Notes under the pieces: generated by a model
What the model saw: the letters and a program-made list of their open reading frames with translations, nothing else
Told to the model about the DNA's origin: nothing
Database searches by the model: none
NCBI RefSeq assembly: GCF_001767295.1
Contig: NZ_CP014944.1
Location: 1,612,001 to 1,676,000, forward strand
Direction: 5' to 3'
Source of the DNA: Colwellia sp. PAMC 20917
GTDB lineage: Bacteria > Pseudomonadota > Gammaproteobacteria > Enterobacterales > Alteromonadaceae
DNA length: 64,000 nt
Part shown: positions 36,849-46,041 of the stretch, in pieces
Layout of the letters: each line of letters opens with the position of its first letter
Position numbering within the stretch: position 1 is the stretch's first letter
Position numbers and translations under genes: made by a program

Positions 36849-39392
36849 ATGAGTACACAACCTCAGAAGATCGTCGTCGTTGGTAATGGCATGGTTGGCC
36901 ATCACTTTGTTGATGAAATGGCGAAACATACCGGCTATGAAATTACCGTTCTATCGGCTGAAGACCGTTTAGCTTATGACCGCGTTCACTTATCAGAGTA
37001 CTTTTCTGGAAAAACTGCTGATGATTTAGCCATGACTACGCCAGCATATTACAACGAAATAGGCGTTAATTTTTTTACTAACGCAAAAGTCACTAATATT
37101 GATAAAGCGGCAAAAACTGTTACGACTGAGTCGGGTGACATTTTCGCTTACGATAAATTAGTTATGGCGACAGGATCATACCCCTTTGTTCCCCCTATTC
37201 CAGGTAAAGAACGTGACCATTGTTTGGTTTATCGTACTATTCAAGATTTAGAAGACATTCAAGCGTCAGCTAAAGCGGGTAAAGTTGGTGTGGTTGTTGG
37301 TGGGGGGTTATTAGGTTTAGAAGCCGCTAACGCCCTTAAAGAACTAGGCCTGCAGACACACGTTGTAGAGTTTGCCCCACAATTGATGGGCGTGCAATTA
37401 GACAAAGACGGCGGCGCTTTATTGCGTTCAATGATCGAAGGTATTGGTGTTCAGGTACATACGCAAAAAGCCACCAATGAAATTATCGACGGTGAAGAAT
37501 GTGTTCACCGAATGAATTTTGCCGATGGAACACATTTAGAAACTGACGTTATCTTATTCTCAGCCGGTATTCGCCCCTATGATAATTTGGCACGTGAATT
37601 TGATTTAGCGGTTGGCGAGCGAGGCGGCATTGTGGTTGATAACAACTGTAAAACCTCTAACGAAAATATTTACGCTATTGGTGAGTGTGCTTTGTGGAAT
37701 AACTTTATTTTTGGTTTAGTGGCGCCAGGCTACACTATGGCTAAAGTGGCTGCCGATAACATTATTGGCGGTGAACAGCAGTTCACTGGTGCAGATATGA
37801 GCACTAAACTAAAATTAATGGGTATGGATGTGGGATCGATCGGCGATGCTCATGGCCGTACTCAAGGTTGTAAAAGCTACGTCTATTCAAATCAACCTGA
37901 CCAAATTTATAAAAAAATAGTAGTCAGTGCCAATGGTAAAGAATTAATAGGTGCGGTTTTAGTGGGTGATACCAGTGAATACGATACCTTATTGCAATAC
38001 GCATTAAATGGTATTGAATTACCAGAAAATCCCGACGGTTTAATTTTACCCAGCTCAGGCGAAAAACCCACCTTAGGCGTGGATGCTTTACCTAATACCG
38101 CAACTATCTGCTCATGTTTGAATGTCACCAAAGGCGATATTATTGCTGCTATTGATTGTGGCGCCGTTGATGTCGGTGAAGTAAAGTCTTCAACGAAAGC
38201 AGGAACAGGCTGTGGTGGTTGTGCCGCCTTATTGAAAAAAGTAACAGATCACGAATTAGAAAAACGTGGGGTAGAAATTAGCACTGACCTTTGCGAACAT
38301 TTTGCTTACAGCCGGGTTGAGTTATTTCACATTGTGCAAGCAGAACAAATTAAAACCTTTGACCTGTTAGTAGAAAAACACGGATCAGGTTTAGGCTGTG
38401 AAATTTGTAAGCCAGCAGCTGCGTCTATTCTCGCTTCAGTTTGGAACGATTACATATTAAAACCCGACCATGTATCACTACAAGACACCAATGATGTCTT
38501 TCTAGGTAATATGCAAAAAGATGGTACTTATTCTGTCGTTCCCCGTATGCCAGGCGGTGAAGTAACCCCAGATAAGTTAATTGTTATTGGTGAAGTCGCT
38601 AAAGAATATAACCTCTATACCAAAGTAACAGGCGGCCAACGTATCGATTTATTCGGCGCACGTGTTGACCAATTACCGGCGATATGGAAACGCTTAATTG
38701 ATGCAGGTATGGAAACTGGTCATGCCTATGGCAAATCGTTACGTACGGTTAAATCTTGTGTTGGCAGCACTTGGTGTCGTTACGGCCAACAAGACAGTAT
38801 GGCAATGGCCATTTTCTTAGAAGATCGCTACAAGGGCTTGCGTTCTCCTCATAAAATTAAGTTTGCGGTCTCAGGCTGTACACGCGAGTGTGCTGAAGCA
38901 CAAAGTAAAGACATTGGTATTATTGCTACTGAAAACGGATGGAACTTATACGTCAGTGGCAATGGCGGCATGAAGCCTCGCCATGGCGACTTATTCGCGA
39001 CTGATTTAGATGATGAAACCTTAGTGAAATATATCGATCGTTACTTAATGTTTTATGTGCGTACCGCAGATCGTTTAACCCGTACTTCTGTCTGGTTAGA
39101 AAACCTAGAAGGCGGCTTAGCCTACATGGAGAAAATAGTTAAGGACGATCACTTAGGGATTAATGCTGAATTAGAAAAGCAAATGCAAAATGTCGTTGAT
39201 ACCTATCAATGTGAGTGGAAAACAACCATCGAAAGTGAAGAGCAATTAAAGCGTTTTCGTCAGTTTGTTAACTCTGACACTGTCGATGGCAACATCGAAT
39301 TTGTTACTGAGCGTGATCAAATTAGACCCGCTCAAGGTGATGAGAAAAAATATGGCGTTCAAATTCAAGCCGTTGATTTAACACCTGCATAA
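36849..39392 (+). CDS. nirB: assimilatory nitrite reductase (NADH), large subunit
   Basis: An 847-residue protein with the full NirB layout. The FAD fold comes first (VVVGNGMVGHHFVDEM), then the NADH fold (GVVVGGGLLGLEAANAL). A BFD-type [2Fe-2S] domain follows (ICSCLNVTKGDI and TGCGGCAALLKKV). The sulfite/nitrite reductase half has the siroheme and [4Fe-4S] cysteines in KSCVGSTWCRYG (CxxxxxC) and SGCTRECAEAQ (CxxxC). It reduces nitrite to ammonium with NADH in the cytoplasm. GAAGTAGGG lies before the ATG; nirD follows after 26 bases. Its first 500 residues are closely similar to the separate protein at 41641-43134. Confidence 0.97.
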   Translation: MSTQPQKIVVVGNGMVGHHFVDEMAKHTGYEITVLSAEDRLAYDRVHLSEYFSGKTADDLAMTTPAYYNEIGVNFFTNAKVTNIDKAAKTVTTESGDIFAYDKLVMATGSYPFVPPIPGKERDHCLVYRTIQDLEDIQASAKAGKVGVVVGGGLLGLEAANALKELGLQTHVVEFAPQLMGVQLDKDGGALLRSMIEGIGVQVHTQKATNEIIDGEECVHRMNFADGTHLETDVILFSAGIRPYDNLAREFDLAVGERGGIVVDNNCKTSNENIYAIGECALWNNFIFGLVAPGYTMAKVAADNIIGGEQQFTGADMSTKLKLMGMDVGSIGDAHGRTQGCKSYVYSNQPDQIYKKIVVSANGKELIGAVLVGDTSEYDTLLQYALNGIELPENPDGLILPSSGEKPTLGVDALPNTATICSCLNVTKGDIIAAIDCGAVDVGEVKSSTKAGTGCGGCAALLKKVTDHELEKRGVEISTDLCEHFAYSRVELFHIVQAEQIKTFDLLVEKHGSGLGCEICKPAAASILASVWNDYILKPDHVSLQDTNDVFLGNMQKDGTYSVVPRMPGGEVTPDKLIVIGEVAKEYNLYTKVTGGQRIDLFGARVDQLPAIWKRLIDAGMETGHAYGKSLRTVKSCVGSTWCRYGQQDSMAMAIFLEDRYKGLRSPHKIKFAVSGCTRECAEAQSKDIGIIATENGWNLYVSGNGGMKPRHGDLFATDLDDETLVKYIDRYLMFYVRTADRLTRTSVWLENLEGGLAYMEKIVKDDHLGINAELEKQMQNVVDTYQCEWKTTIESEEQLKRFRQFVNSDTVDGNIEFVTERDQIRPAQGDEKKYGVQIQAVDLTPA

Positions 39393-39418
39393 ATACGTTT
39401 ACGAATAAGGAAAATAAA

Positions 39419-39754
39419 ATGACAACAGAAAATAGCTGGCAAACCATTTGCTCAACCAGTGATTTAATTAAAAACTCAGGTGTTTGTGCCTTATTAGCAA
39501 ACAAAGAACAAGTGGCTTTATTCCAAGTAGGTAAGGACACCGTTTATGCTATTTCTAACTTTGATCCCTTTGGTAAAGCAAACGTTTTATACCGTGGTTT
39601 AATTGGTGAAACTAAAGGTAATATTTACGTTGCTTCGCCCTTATTAAAACAACGCTTTGTTTTAAATTCAGGAGCCTGTTTAGATGATGATACCTTAGCG
39701 ATTAAAACCTATCAGACACGTGTTACCGATGGAAAATTAGAAGTATTTGGTTAG
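39419..39754 (+). CDS. nirD: assimilatory nitrite reductase, small subunit
   Basis: A 111-residue protein with the Rieske-like fold of NirD (SNFDPFGKANVLYRGLIGE, VASPLLKQRFVLNSG, CLDDDTLAIKTY). The cluster-binding CxH pairs of true Rieske proteins are absent, as is normal for NirD. It joins NirB to form the nitrite reductase. AAGGA precedes the ATG, and a strong terminator follows the stop, closing the transcription unit. Confidence 0.95.
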   Translation: MTTENSWQTICSTSDLIKNSGVCALLANKEQVALFQVGKDTVYAISNFDPFGKANVLYRGLIGETKGNIYVASPLLKQRFVLNSGACLDDDTLAIKTYQTRVTDGKLEVFG

Positions 39755-39777
39755 ACATTTAATTTTATTCTTGCTTT

Positions 39778-39812
39778 AAAAATCCCAGTTTAAGTGCTTA
39801 AGCTGGGATTTT
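39778..39812 (+). terminator. intrinsic terminator after nirD
   Basis: AAAATCCCAGTTTAAG and CTTAAGCTGGGATTTT pair at 15 of 16 positions around a 2-base centre, 24 bases after the nirD stop. Confidence 0.85.
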
Positions 39813-39840
39813 CACTTTTAGTGATTGCATGATAAGTGTA

Positions 39841-40005
39841 TTAACTAATTAGCAGGATAATTATTAACGCTAATAGCGTAACAAGTAGACGATTGGCGAT
39901 GAGATAATAAAAGTCACCTAAGTAATTACTTGCATCATCAGCTAGTTCTACGTCAACAACATCTTCAGTAACACGGTCAGAGTGACTAGCGCGCAAACAG
40001 AAAAA
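39841..40005 (-). pseudogene. possible gene remnant or small membrane protein
   Basis: An open leftward frame of about 55 codons has coding character: an acidic stretch (RVTEDVVDVELADDASNYLG) then a clear C-terminal membrane helix (LLVTLLALIIILLIS). There is no in-frame ATG; a TTG at 39996 is the only likely start, and stops lie just upstream. It could be the tail of a decayed gene or a short tail-anchored protein. I cannot name a family. The rest of the 39813-40360 gap shows no gene, only the sigma-54 candidate at 40162. Confidence 0.3.
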
Positions 40006-40161
40006 TTACTTTGCTCAATATTGGCAGACCAAAGGTTATTACTCTGTTCATCCTTATACGCTTTATTTATTTTGGTGCAGACTTGCATCAGAAACTAACA
40101 AAATGCAGATAAAAAAAACCATTAAAGAAACAAGTCATTGATATTAAACGATTTACCTTAC

Positions 40162-40177
40162 TGGCATAAAACCTGCT
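40162..40177 (+). promoter_or_regulatory. possible sigma-54 promoter of the porin gene
   Basis: TGGCATAAAACCTGCT keeps the -24 TGGCA and has CTGCT at the -12 position with correct spacing. It lies 184 bases before the porin ATG. A lone TGGTGCA NtrC half site is about 85 bases further upstream. Weaker than the narK and nirB sites. Confidence 0.42.
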
Positions 40178-40360
40178 GTATCACTTAATAATATAACTTC
40201 TTATTTTCTCTAGTTTACTAAATTGACAAAAAACACCTTATCTTTACTGAACAAACATCTGATGTTGCTCATGTAGATAATAATATTTAGCCGTTGGTCG
40301 CTAACCAGTAAAAAGCATAAATTTAACGCCGATTTTAAAAAGAAATTCAAGGAATACAGC

Positions 40361-41545
40361 ATGCAACCAGTTCGTCAACTTTCAACACTGATTACATTAA
40401 TTTTGTTAGCAAGTGCCAGTGCTTCAGCAACCGCAAATAGCGAGACTAAAGCTAAGGCCAGTATAGATTTAAACTTGCGATATGAAACAGTTGATCAAGA
40501 CAATACCAAAAAAGAGGCCTCAGCGTTAACGCTAAGAACCCGTCTAAATTACACCAGTGCTAGCTACCATGATTTTACCGCAGTTGTTGAATTTGAAGAC
40601 TCACGCCAAGTGGCGGGTATTAACAAGTATAACGATGCCGTGGGTAATAATACTGAATATGCTGTTATTGCCGATCCAGAGACGACTGAATTAGACCAAG
40701 CTTATGTGCAATACAAAAAAGATGGGATCACCGCTAAAGTCGGTCGCCAAGTACTGACCTTAGATAATCATCGTTATGTTGGGCATGTAGGATGGCGTCA
40801 AGATAGACAAACATTTGATGCCGCGACCATAACTTATGACGCATTAGACAATGTAAAAATGAGCTATAGCTACATTAATAAACGTAATCGTATTTTTTCT
40901 AATGAAAAAGATTTTAATGCAAAAGACCATTTACTTAACCTCGCCTACAAAACGAGTTATGGCAAACTAACCGCATACAGCTATCTCTTAGAAGTTGATG
41001 AAGGAACCGCTAATAGCTTAGATACTTTCGGGGTGAGTTTTAACGGTAAAAAAGACAAGTTTTCATATTCAGCCGAATTTGCTACTCAAGATTCAGAGAG
41101 CGGCGCAACTGACTACTCTGCAAGCTATATGGCCATAGAAGGTGGCTATAGCTTTGATGTGGTAACCCTTAAATTAGGTGCAGAAGTTCTGGGCAGTGAT
41201 GATTCAATGGTTGGGTTTTCAACACCACTGGCGACACTGCATAAATTTAATGGTTGGGCAGATCAGTTTTTAGGCACACCAAAAGAAGGCTTGGTTGATC
41301 TTTATGCCTCTGTGTCAGGTAAAGCATTCGGCGGCGGTTGGACAGTGACAATTCATGATTATTCTGCTGATGAATCAACCGATACCGTTGATGATTTAGG
41401 TAGCGAAATTAATGCCGTTTACGCGAAAAAATTCGCTAAGAATTATAAGGCAGGCTTAAAGTATGCGGCTTATTCAGCAGGCGATTCTACTGCAGGTAAA
41501 GTTGATACCGATAAAATTTGGCTTTGGGTAAGTGCAAATTTTTAG
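40361..41545 (+). CDS. outer-membrane porin-like beta-barrel protein
   Basis: A 394-residue protein with a signal peptide (LITLILLASASASATA) and alternating beta-strand sequence throughout, ending in the aromatic strand KIWLWVSANF, the usual outer-membrane assembly signal. YVQYKKDGITAKVGRQVLTL and GHVGWRQDRQTFDAATITYD are typical of porins of the alginate-export/DUF1302-neighbour type. Its place between nirD and the nitrate reductase genes suggests it lets nitrate or nitrite through the outer membrane, an inference. CAAGGA precedes the ATG. Confidence 0.82.
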   Translation: MQPVRQLSTLITLILLASASASATANSETKAKASIDLNLRYETVDQDNTKKEASALTLRTRLNYTSASYHDFTAVVEFEDSRQVAGINKYNDAVGNNTEYAVIADPETTELDQAYVQYKKDGITAKVGRQVLTLDNHRYVGHVGWRQDRQTFDAATITYDALDNVKMSYSYINKRNRIFSNEKDFNAKDHLLNLAYKTSYGKLTAYSYLLEVDEGTANSLDTFGVSFNGKKDKFSYSAEFATQDSESGATDYSASYMAIEGGYSFDVVTLKLGAEVLGSDDSMVGFSTPLATLHKFNGWADQFLGTPKEGLVDLYASVSGKAFGGGWTVTIHDYSADESTDTVDDLGSEINAVYAKKFAKNYKAGLKYAAYSAGDSTAGKVDTDKIWLWVSANF

Positions 41546-41640
41546 CTCTCCAAACACACTTATAATGATAACGATCTACAGGTTTGTTAAGCGTTATCAC
41601 AAATTGTAACCCCATATCACTATTGCAGCAGGTAAATAAA

Positions 41641-43134
41641 ATTAGCTCAAGTAACCAACAAATCATAGAGAAACAAAAAGTTGTCGTGGTCGGTAACGGC
41701 ATGGTGGGTCACCATTTTGTTGAGCAATTAGCTCAATTGAACACAGCTGACCAAGCCATTAAGATAACCGTTTTGTCAGCAGAGCCTCGCCTTGCTTATG
41801 ACCGTGTTCACCTTTCAACATACTTTAGCGGTAAAACAGCGGCAGATCTGGCCATGGCTGACGAAACAACTTACCAAGATTGGACGGTAAATTTTCAAAC
41901 TAATGCCAAAGTTGTTGATATCGACCGCAGCAATAAGCATGTTGTCACGCAAAACGGCCAAGTTATCGCTTATGACAAACTCATCTTAGCCACTGGCTCT
42001 TATCCTTTTGTACCGCCTATTCCAGGAAAAGACCGCGAGCATTGTTTGGTTTATCGCACCATAGATGACTTAGATAAGATTCAAGCCAGCGCAAAGGTCA
42101 GTAAAGTAGGGGTAGTTATCGGCGGTGGGTTACTCGGCCTTGAAGCTGCAAATGCGCTAAGCCACTTAGGCTTAAAAACCCATGTCGTTGAATTTGCGCC
42201 ACAATTAATGGGAGTGCAAATTGATGCGGGTGGAGGTCGTTTATTAAAAGAAAAAATTGAAGCTTTGGGTGTTAAGGTGCATACATCAAAAGCCACCAGC
42301 GTAATTGAAGACGGCGAAACCTGTCGTTACAAGCTTTGTTTTAGTGATAATACCGAGCTAGAAGCTGACCTTATTTTATTCTCCGCAGGTATTCGCCCTT
42401 ATGACAATCTAGCTAAATCATTCGCACTTGAAATGGGCGAACGAGGCGGTATTGTGATTAATAACCACTGCCAAACCTCAGATAAAAATATCTATGCCAT
42501 TGGCGAATGTGCCCTCTGGAACAACTTTATTTTTGGTTTAGTGGCGCCGGGTTACCAGATGGCTAAAGTGGCGGCAAAACATATTATGGGTGAACAAGCC
42601 TTGTTTACCGGTGCCGATATGAGTACCAAATTGAAACTCATGGGGGTTGAAGTAGGCTCAATAGGTGATGCACATGCAAAAACAACCGGGGCAATAACTT
42701 ATACCTATCAAAATCAACCGGCGGGCGTTTACAAGAAAATTGTTATCTCTAGTGATAAGAGCAAAATGCTTGGTGCGGTATTAATTGGTGATACCCGTGA
42801 ATACGATACGTTATTGCAATATATGCTTAATGCCATAGATTTACCGGCATCACCCGAAGCGCTGATATTGCCTTGGTCAGATGAAAAGCCAACATTAGAC
42901 GTTGGTGCACTACCTGATAGCGCCATTATTTGTTCATGCCATCAGGTTACAAAAAGCCATATTATCAGCTCAATCGATCAAGGAGCTTGTACCCTAGATG
43001 ATATTAAAATTTGTACTAAAGCCAGTAGCGGATGTGGCGGTTGTAGCGCTTTATTGAAAAATCTGGCTGAGGCAGAATTTGAAAGCCGTGCTGTGAACGT
43101 TAAACAAGATATTTGTCTAAATGTCATCGAATAA
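41641..43134 (+). CDS. NirB-like FAD/NADH and [2Fe-2S] electron-transfer protein for nitrate reductase; probable ATT start
   Basis: About 497 residues, matching the first 500 of NirB: FAD fold VVVVGNGMVGHHFVEQLA, NADH fold GVVIGGGLLGLEAANAL and a C-terminal BFD domain (ICSCHQVTKSHII and SGCGGCSALLKNL). The siroheme half is absent. Klebsiella NasB has this plan and passes NADH electrons to the nitrate reductase, and the position before that gene fits. No ATG precedes the FAD motif. A well-placed AGGT (41630-41633) is 7 bases before ATT 41641, giving a start like other NirB proteins; a TTG at 41584 would add 19 residues of non-conserved sequence. An ATT start is rare, so an error or mutation from ATG is also possible. 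Confidence 0.85.
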   Translation: MSSSNQQIIEKQKVVVVGNGMVGHHFVEQLAQLNTADQAIKITVLSAEPRLAYDRVHLSTYFSGKTAADLAMADETTYQDWTVNFQTNAKVVDIDRSNKHVVTQNGQVIAYDKLILATGSYPFVPPIPGKDREHCLVYRTIDDLDKIQASAKVSKVGVVIGGGLLGLEAANALSHLGLKTHVVEFAPQLMGVQIDAGGGRLLKEKIEALGVKVHTSKATSVIEDGETCRYKLCFSDNTELEADLILFSAGIRPYDNLAKSFALEMGERGGIVINNHCQTSDKNIYAIGECALWNNFIFGLVAPGYQMAKVAAKHIMGEQALFTGADMSTKLKLMGVEVGSIGDAHAKTTGAITYTYQNQPAGVYKKIVISSDKSKMLGAVLIGDTREYDTLLQYMLNAIDLPASPEALILPWSDEKPTLDVGALPDSAIICSCHQVTKSHIISSIDQGACTLDDIKICTKASSGCGGCSALLKNLAEAEFESRAVNVKQDICLNVIE

Positions 43135-43213
43135 AATTCGAACATAAATAAATAAACAAAACATCCCATATAAAGCGGGCTGTATATCATTCTCTGTTTT
43201 AAAGGTAAATTTT

Positions 43214-45904
43214 ATGAGTTGTTCTCAATCGTCACATATTGTTCAATCAACTTGTGCATACTGTGGTGTAGGTTGTGGTATTGATATTACCGTTAACAAT
43301 GGCAAGGCCAGTGCATTAGTCGGCACTATAGAGCATCCCGCCAACTTTGGACAACTGTGCGTTAAAGGTACCAATTTATTAGCCACCACAGATTTAACCA
43401 ACCGCTTGCTTGAGCCACAAATAAATAATAAAACGGTTGATTGGTCAGCGGCGACAAATCATGTTGCCGATAAATTTACACAAATTATTAAAGAGCATGG
43501 CCCTGATGCCGTGGCCTTTTATGTCTCTGGACAGCTACTGACTGAAGATTATTATCTGGCGAATAAATTAATGAAAGGCTATATAGGTTCAGCCAATATT
43601 GATACCAATTCACGCCTTTGCATGTCTTCAGCGGTTGCCGCTTATAAGCGCAGTTTCGGTGAGGACGTTGTACCATGTAGCTATGACGATTTAGACAGTA
43701 CAGAGCTGTTATTAATTACCGGCTCTAATGCCGCTTGGACCCATCCGGTATTATTTCAACGTATTGAACGTGCTAAAAAACGTAATCCAGCGATGAAAAT
43801 TGTGGTTATTGACCCGCGTAAAACCGCAACCTGTCAAATAGCTGATTATTTTTTACCGATAAAGCCAGGCACTGACGCCGCATTTTTTAACGGTCTTTTA
43901 AACTACTTAAGCGCTAACAATGGCTTAAATAATGAATATATTGCACAGCATACCCAAGGTTTCGAACAAGCTTTATTAGCAGCAAAAAAATGGTCACTCG
44001 CTGAAGTATCAGCCTATTGCGATCTTGACCTACAAACCCTTGCCAGTGTCTATCAATTATTTGCCGACACTGAAAAAGTACTCAGCTTTTATTCAATGGG
44101 CATCAACCAGTCAAACTCAGGCACTGATAAGTGTCAAAGCATTATTAATTGTCATTTAGCCACCGGAAAAATAGCCAAAGACGGTTGTGGGCCTTTTTCT
44201 ATAACGGGTCAACCCAATGCTATGGGCGGTAGAGAAGTGGGAGGTTTGTCTAATCAATTAGCCGCTCATATGGATATTGAAAACTCTGAGCACCGCTCAA
44301 CAGTGCAACGTTTTTGGCAGTCCCCCACTATCGCGGTTAAAGCAGGTTATAAGGCAGTTGATCTGTTTGACGCTATCGATGAAGGTAAAATAAAAGCGGT
44401 CTGGATAATGGCAACTAACCCGATGGTAAGCTTGCCCGACGTTAAAAAAATAGCCCAAGCATTAAATAAATGTGAATATGTTGTGGTCTCAGACTGTGCT
44501 GAAAACAATGATACGTTAGACTTTGCTGATGTAAAACTACCGGCAACGCCATGGCTAGAAAAAAACGGTACTGTTACCAACTCAGAGCGCCGAATTTCGC
44601 GCCAAACTAATGCTATAGCTCCGAGCGGACAAGCAAAGCACGACTGGCAAATTATTGCGGACGTTGCCACAGCCATGGGTTTTTCAGGCTTTGACTATTC
44701 ACACGTTAGTGAGGTATTTAGAGAGTTCGCTCAACTGTCAGGTTTTGAAAATAACGGCAAACGTGTCTTTGATATCTCTGCATTTTCAGCCATTACTCCA
44801 CGACAGTATAACCGTTTAAAGCCTCTACAATGGCCAGTTAATGATACCTATCCTGAAGGTAAAAAACGTGTTTATGAAGAGGGTAAGTTTTCTACCCCTT
44901 CAAGTAAAGCTGTCTTTTTTCCTATTACGCCACGCCAGCCAACTCAAAAATTATCCGCTAAATTTCCCTTTAGGTTAAACAGTGGTCGATTAAGAGATCA
45001 ATGGCATACGATGTCTCGAACCGGCAAATCCCCTCAGCTCACCGCTCATACCGATAAATGTTACCTTTATATTAATCCTGATGACGCGGCGCGATTAAGC
45101 ATAGTAGATGATGAAATAGTCAATATTTCATCAAACACTGGGCAAGTAAAAGTGCATGCAAAGTTAGATAAAAACCAGCGCTCTAATGAATGTTTTATGC
45201 CTATTCATTGGAATAAGCAATTTGCGTCTAGCGCAAATGTTAACAATTTGTATGCAAGCATTACTGACCCGTTTTCTGGTCAACCTGAAATGAAGCATGG
45301 CGCGATCGCATTAAGCAAAACAGACTTTGCCCAGTTTGGTCAACTTCATCTTAGCGAAGAATTTATCGTGCAATGCCAAATGAGTAATGACTTTTGGAAT
45401 AAAGCACGCACCCATTATGGCCTTAGTTATCAATTTGCTAATATTGAATTTGAAAGTGACCTTTTAAATTGGTGCCAAACAAGCAGCCATATATCTGGTG
45501 AGTGGCACCAATTTAGCCAAGCAGGCACCTCTTACATTATTTGCTTACAAGCCAATAAATTAGTTTTCTTATGTTATGTGTCAACAACACAGCCCCGTAT
45601 TGAAAGCGCATGGCTTAATTATGCTTTTGGTCAGTCATCTCTAAGCGAAGCCAATATTAAATCTTTACTCGCAGGGACTTCAAGTGAAGCGTTCGCCAAA
45701 GGTAAACAAATTTGCAGCTGCTTTAATATTGGTGAAAAAGACATTATAGGCGCCATTAAAGGCGGCTGTAGTTCTGTTGAACAATTAGGAGAGGGGTTAA
45801 AATGTGGCACAAACTGTGGTTCATGTAAATCAGAATTAGCTGCATTACTTAGTGAACATCACATCGATAAAACCACATTAATTAACAGCACTTGGAGTGA
45901 ATAA
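43214..45904 (+). CDS. assimilatory nitrate reductase, molybdopterin catalytic subunit
   Basis: An 896-residue Mo-bisMGD oxidoreductase. The N-terminal [4Fe-4S] cysteines are in CAYCGVGCGI and GQLCVKG. Cofactor-binding regions include NIDTNSRLCMSSAVAAYKRS, LLITGSNAAWTHP and GQPNAMGGREVGG, all characteristic of the NasA/NarB group. The C-terminus carries an extra BFD-type [2Fe-2S] domain (CSCFNIGEKDIIGAIKGGCS, then CGTNCGSCKSEL), which probably receives electrons from the NirB-like protein encoded 79 bases upstream. It reduces nitrate to nitrite in the cytoplasm; no Tat signal is present. AAAGGT precedes the ATG. Symbols differ (nasA, nasC), so none is given. Confidence 0.95.
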   Translation: MSCSQSSHIVQSTCAYCGVGCGIDITVNNGKASALVGTIEHPANFGQLCVKGTNLLATTDLTNRLLEPQINNKTVDWSAATNHVADKFTQIIKEHGPDAVAFYVSGQLLTEDYYLANKLMKGYIGSANIDTNSRLCMSSAVAAYKRSFGEDVVPCSYDDLDSTELLLITGSNAAWTHPVLFQRIERAKKRNPAMKIVVIDPRKTATCQIADYFLPIKPGTDAAFFNGLLNYLSANNGLNNEYIAQHTQGFEQALLAAKKWSLAEVSAYCDLDLQTLASVYQLFADTEKVLSFYSMGINQSNSGTDKCQSIINCHLATGKIAKDGCGPFSITGQPNAMGGREVGGLSNQLAAHMDIENSEHRSTVQRFWQSPTIAVKAGYKAVDLFDAIDEGKIKAVWIMATNPMVSLPDVKKIAQALNKCEYVVVSDCAENNDTLDFADVKLPATPWLEKNGTVTNSERRISRQTNAIAPSGQAKHDWQIIADVATAMGFSGFDYSHVSEVFREFAQLSGFENNGKRVFDISAFSAITPRQYNRLKPLQWPVNDTYPEGKKRVYEEGKFSTPSSKAVFFPITPRQPTQKLSAKFPFRLNSGRLRDQWHTMSRTGKSPQLTAHTDKCYLYINPDDAARLSIVDDEIVNISSNTGQVKVHAKLDKNQRSNECFMPIHWNKQFASSANVNNLYASITDPFSGQPEMKHGAIALSKTDFAQFGQLHLSEEFIVQCQMSNDFWNKARTHYGLSYQFANIEFESDLLNWCQTSSHISGEWHQFSQAGTSYIICLQANKLVFLCYVSTTQPRIESAWLNYAFGQSSLSEANIKSLLAGTSSEAFAKGKQICSCFNIGEKDIIGAIKGGCSSVEQLGEGLKCGTNCGSCKSELAALLSEHHIDKTTLINSTWSE

Positions 45905-45959
45905 TGGATAGCGCTTGTCAGTAAATGTAAAGCTTGTGAGTATTAGCAGATTATAATAT

Positions 45960-45989
45960 GACATTTTAGCTATTATTAGATAAAATGTC
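45960..45989 (+). terminator. hairpin after the nitrate reductase gene, weak terminator
   Basis: GACATTTTA and TAAAATGTC form a perfect 9-base stem 55 bases after the stop. There is no T-run after it, so termination is uncertain. Confidence 0.3.
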
Positions 45990-46041
45990 GGCAGACTTAA
46001 ATAAACTGGCGATGGTCAGTTGTGCCTAAATATGAAATATA

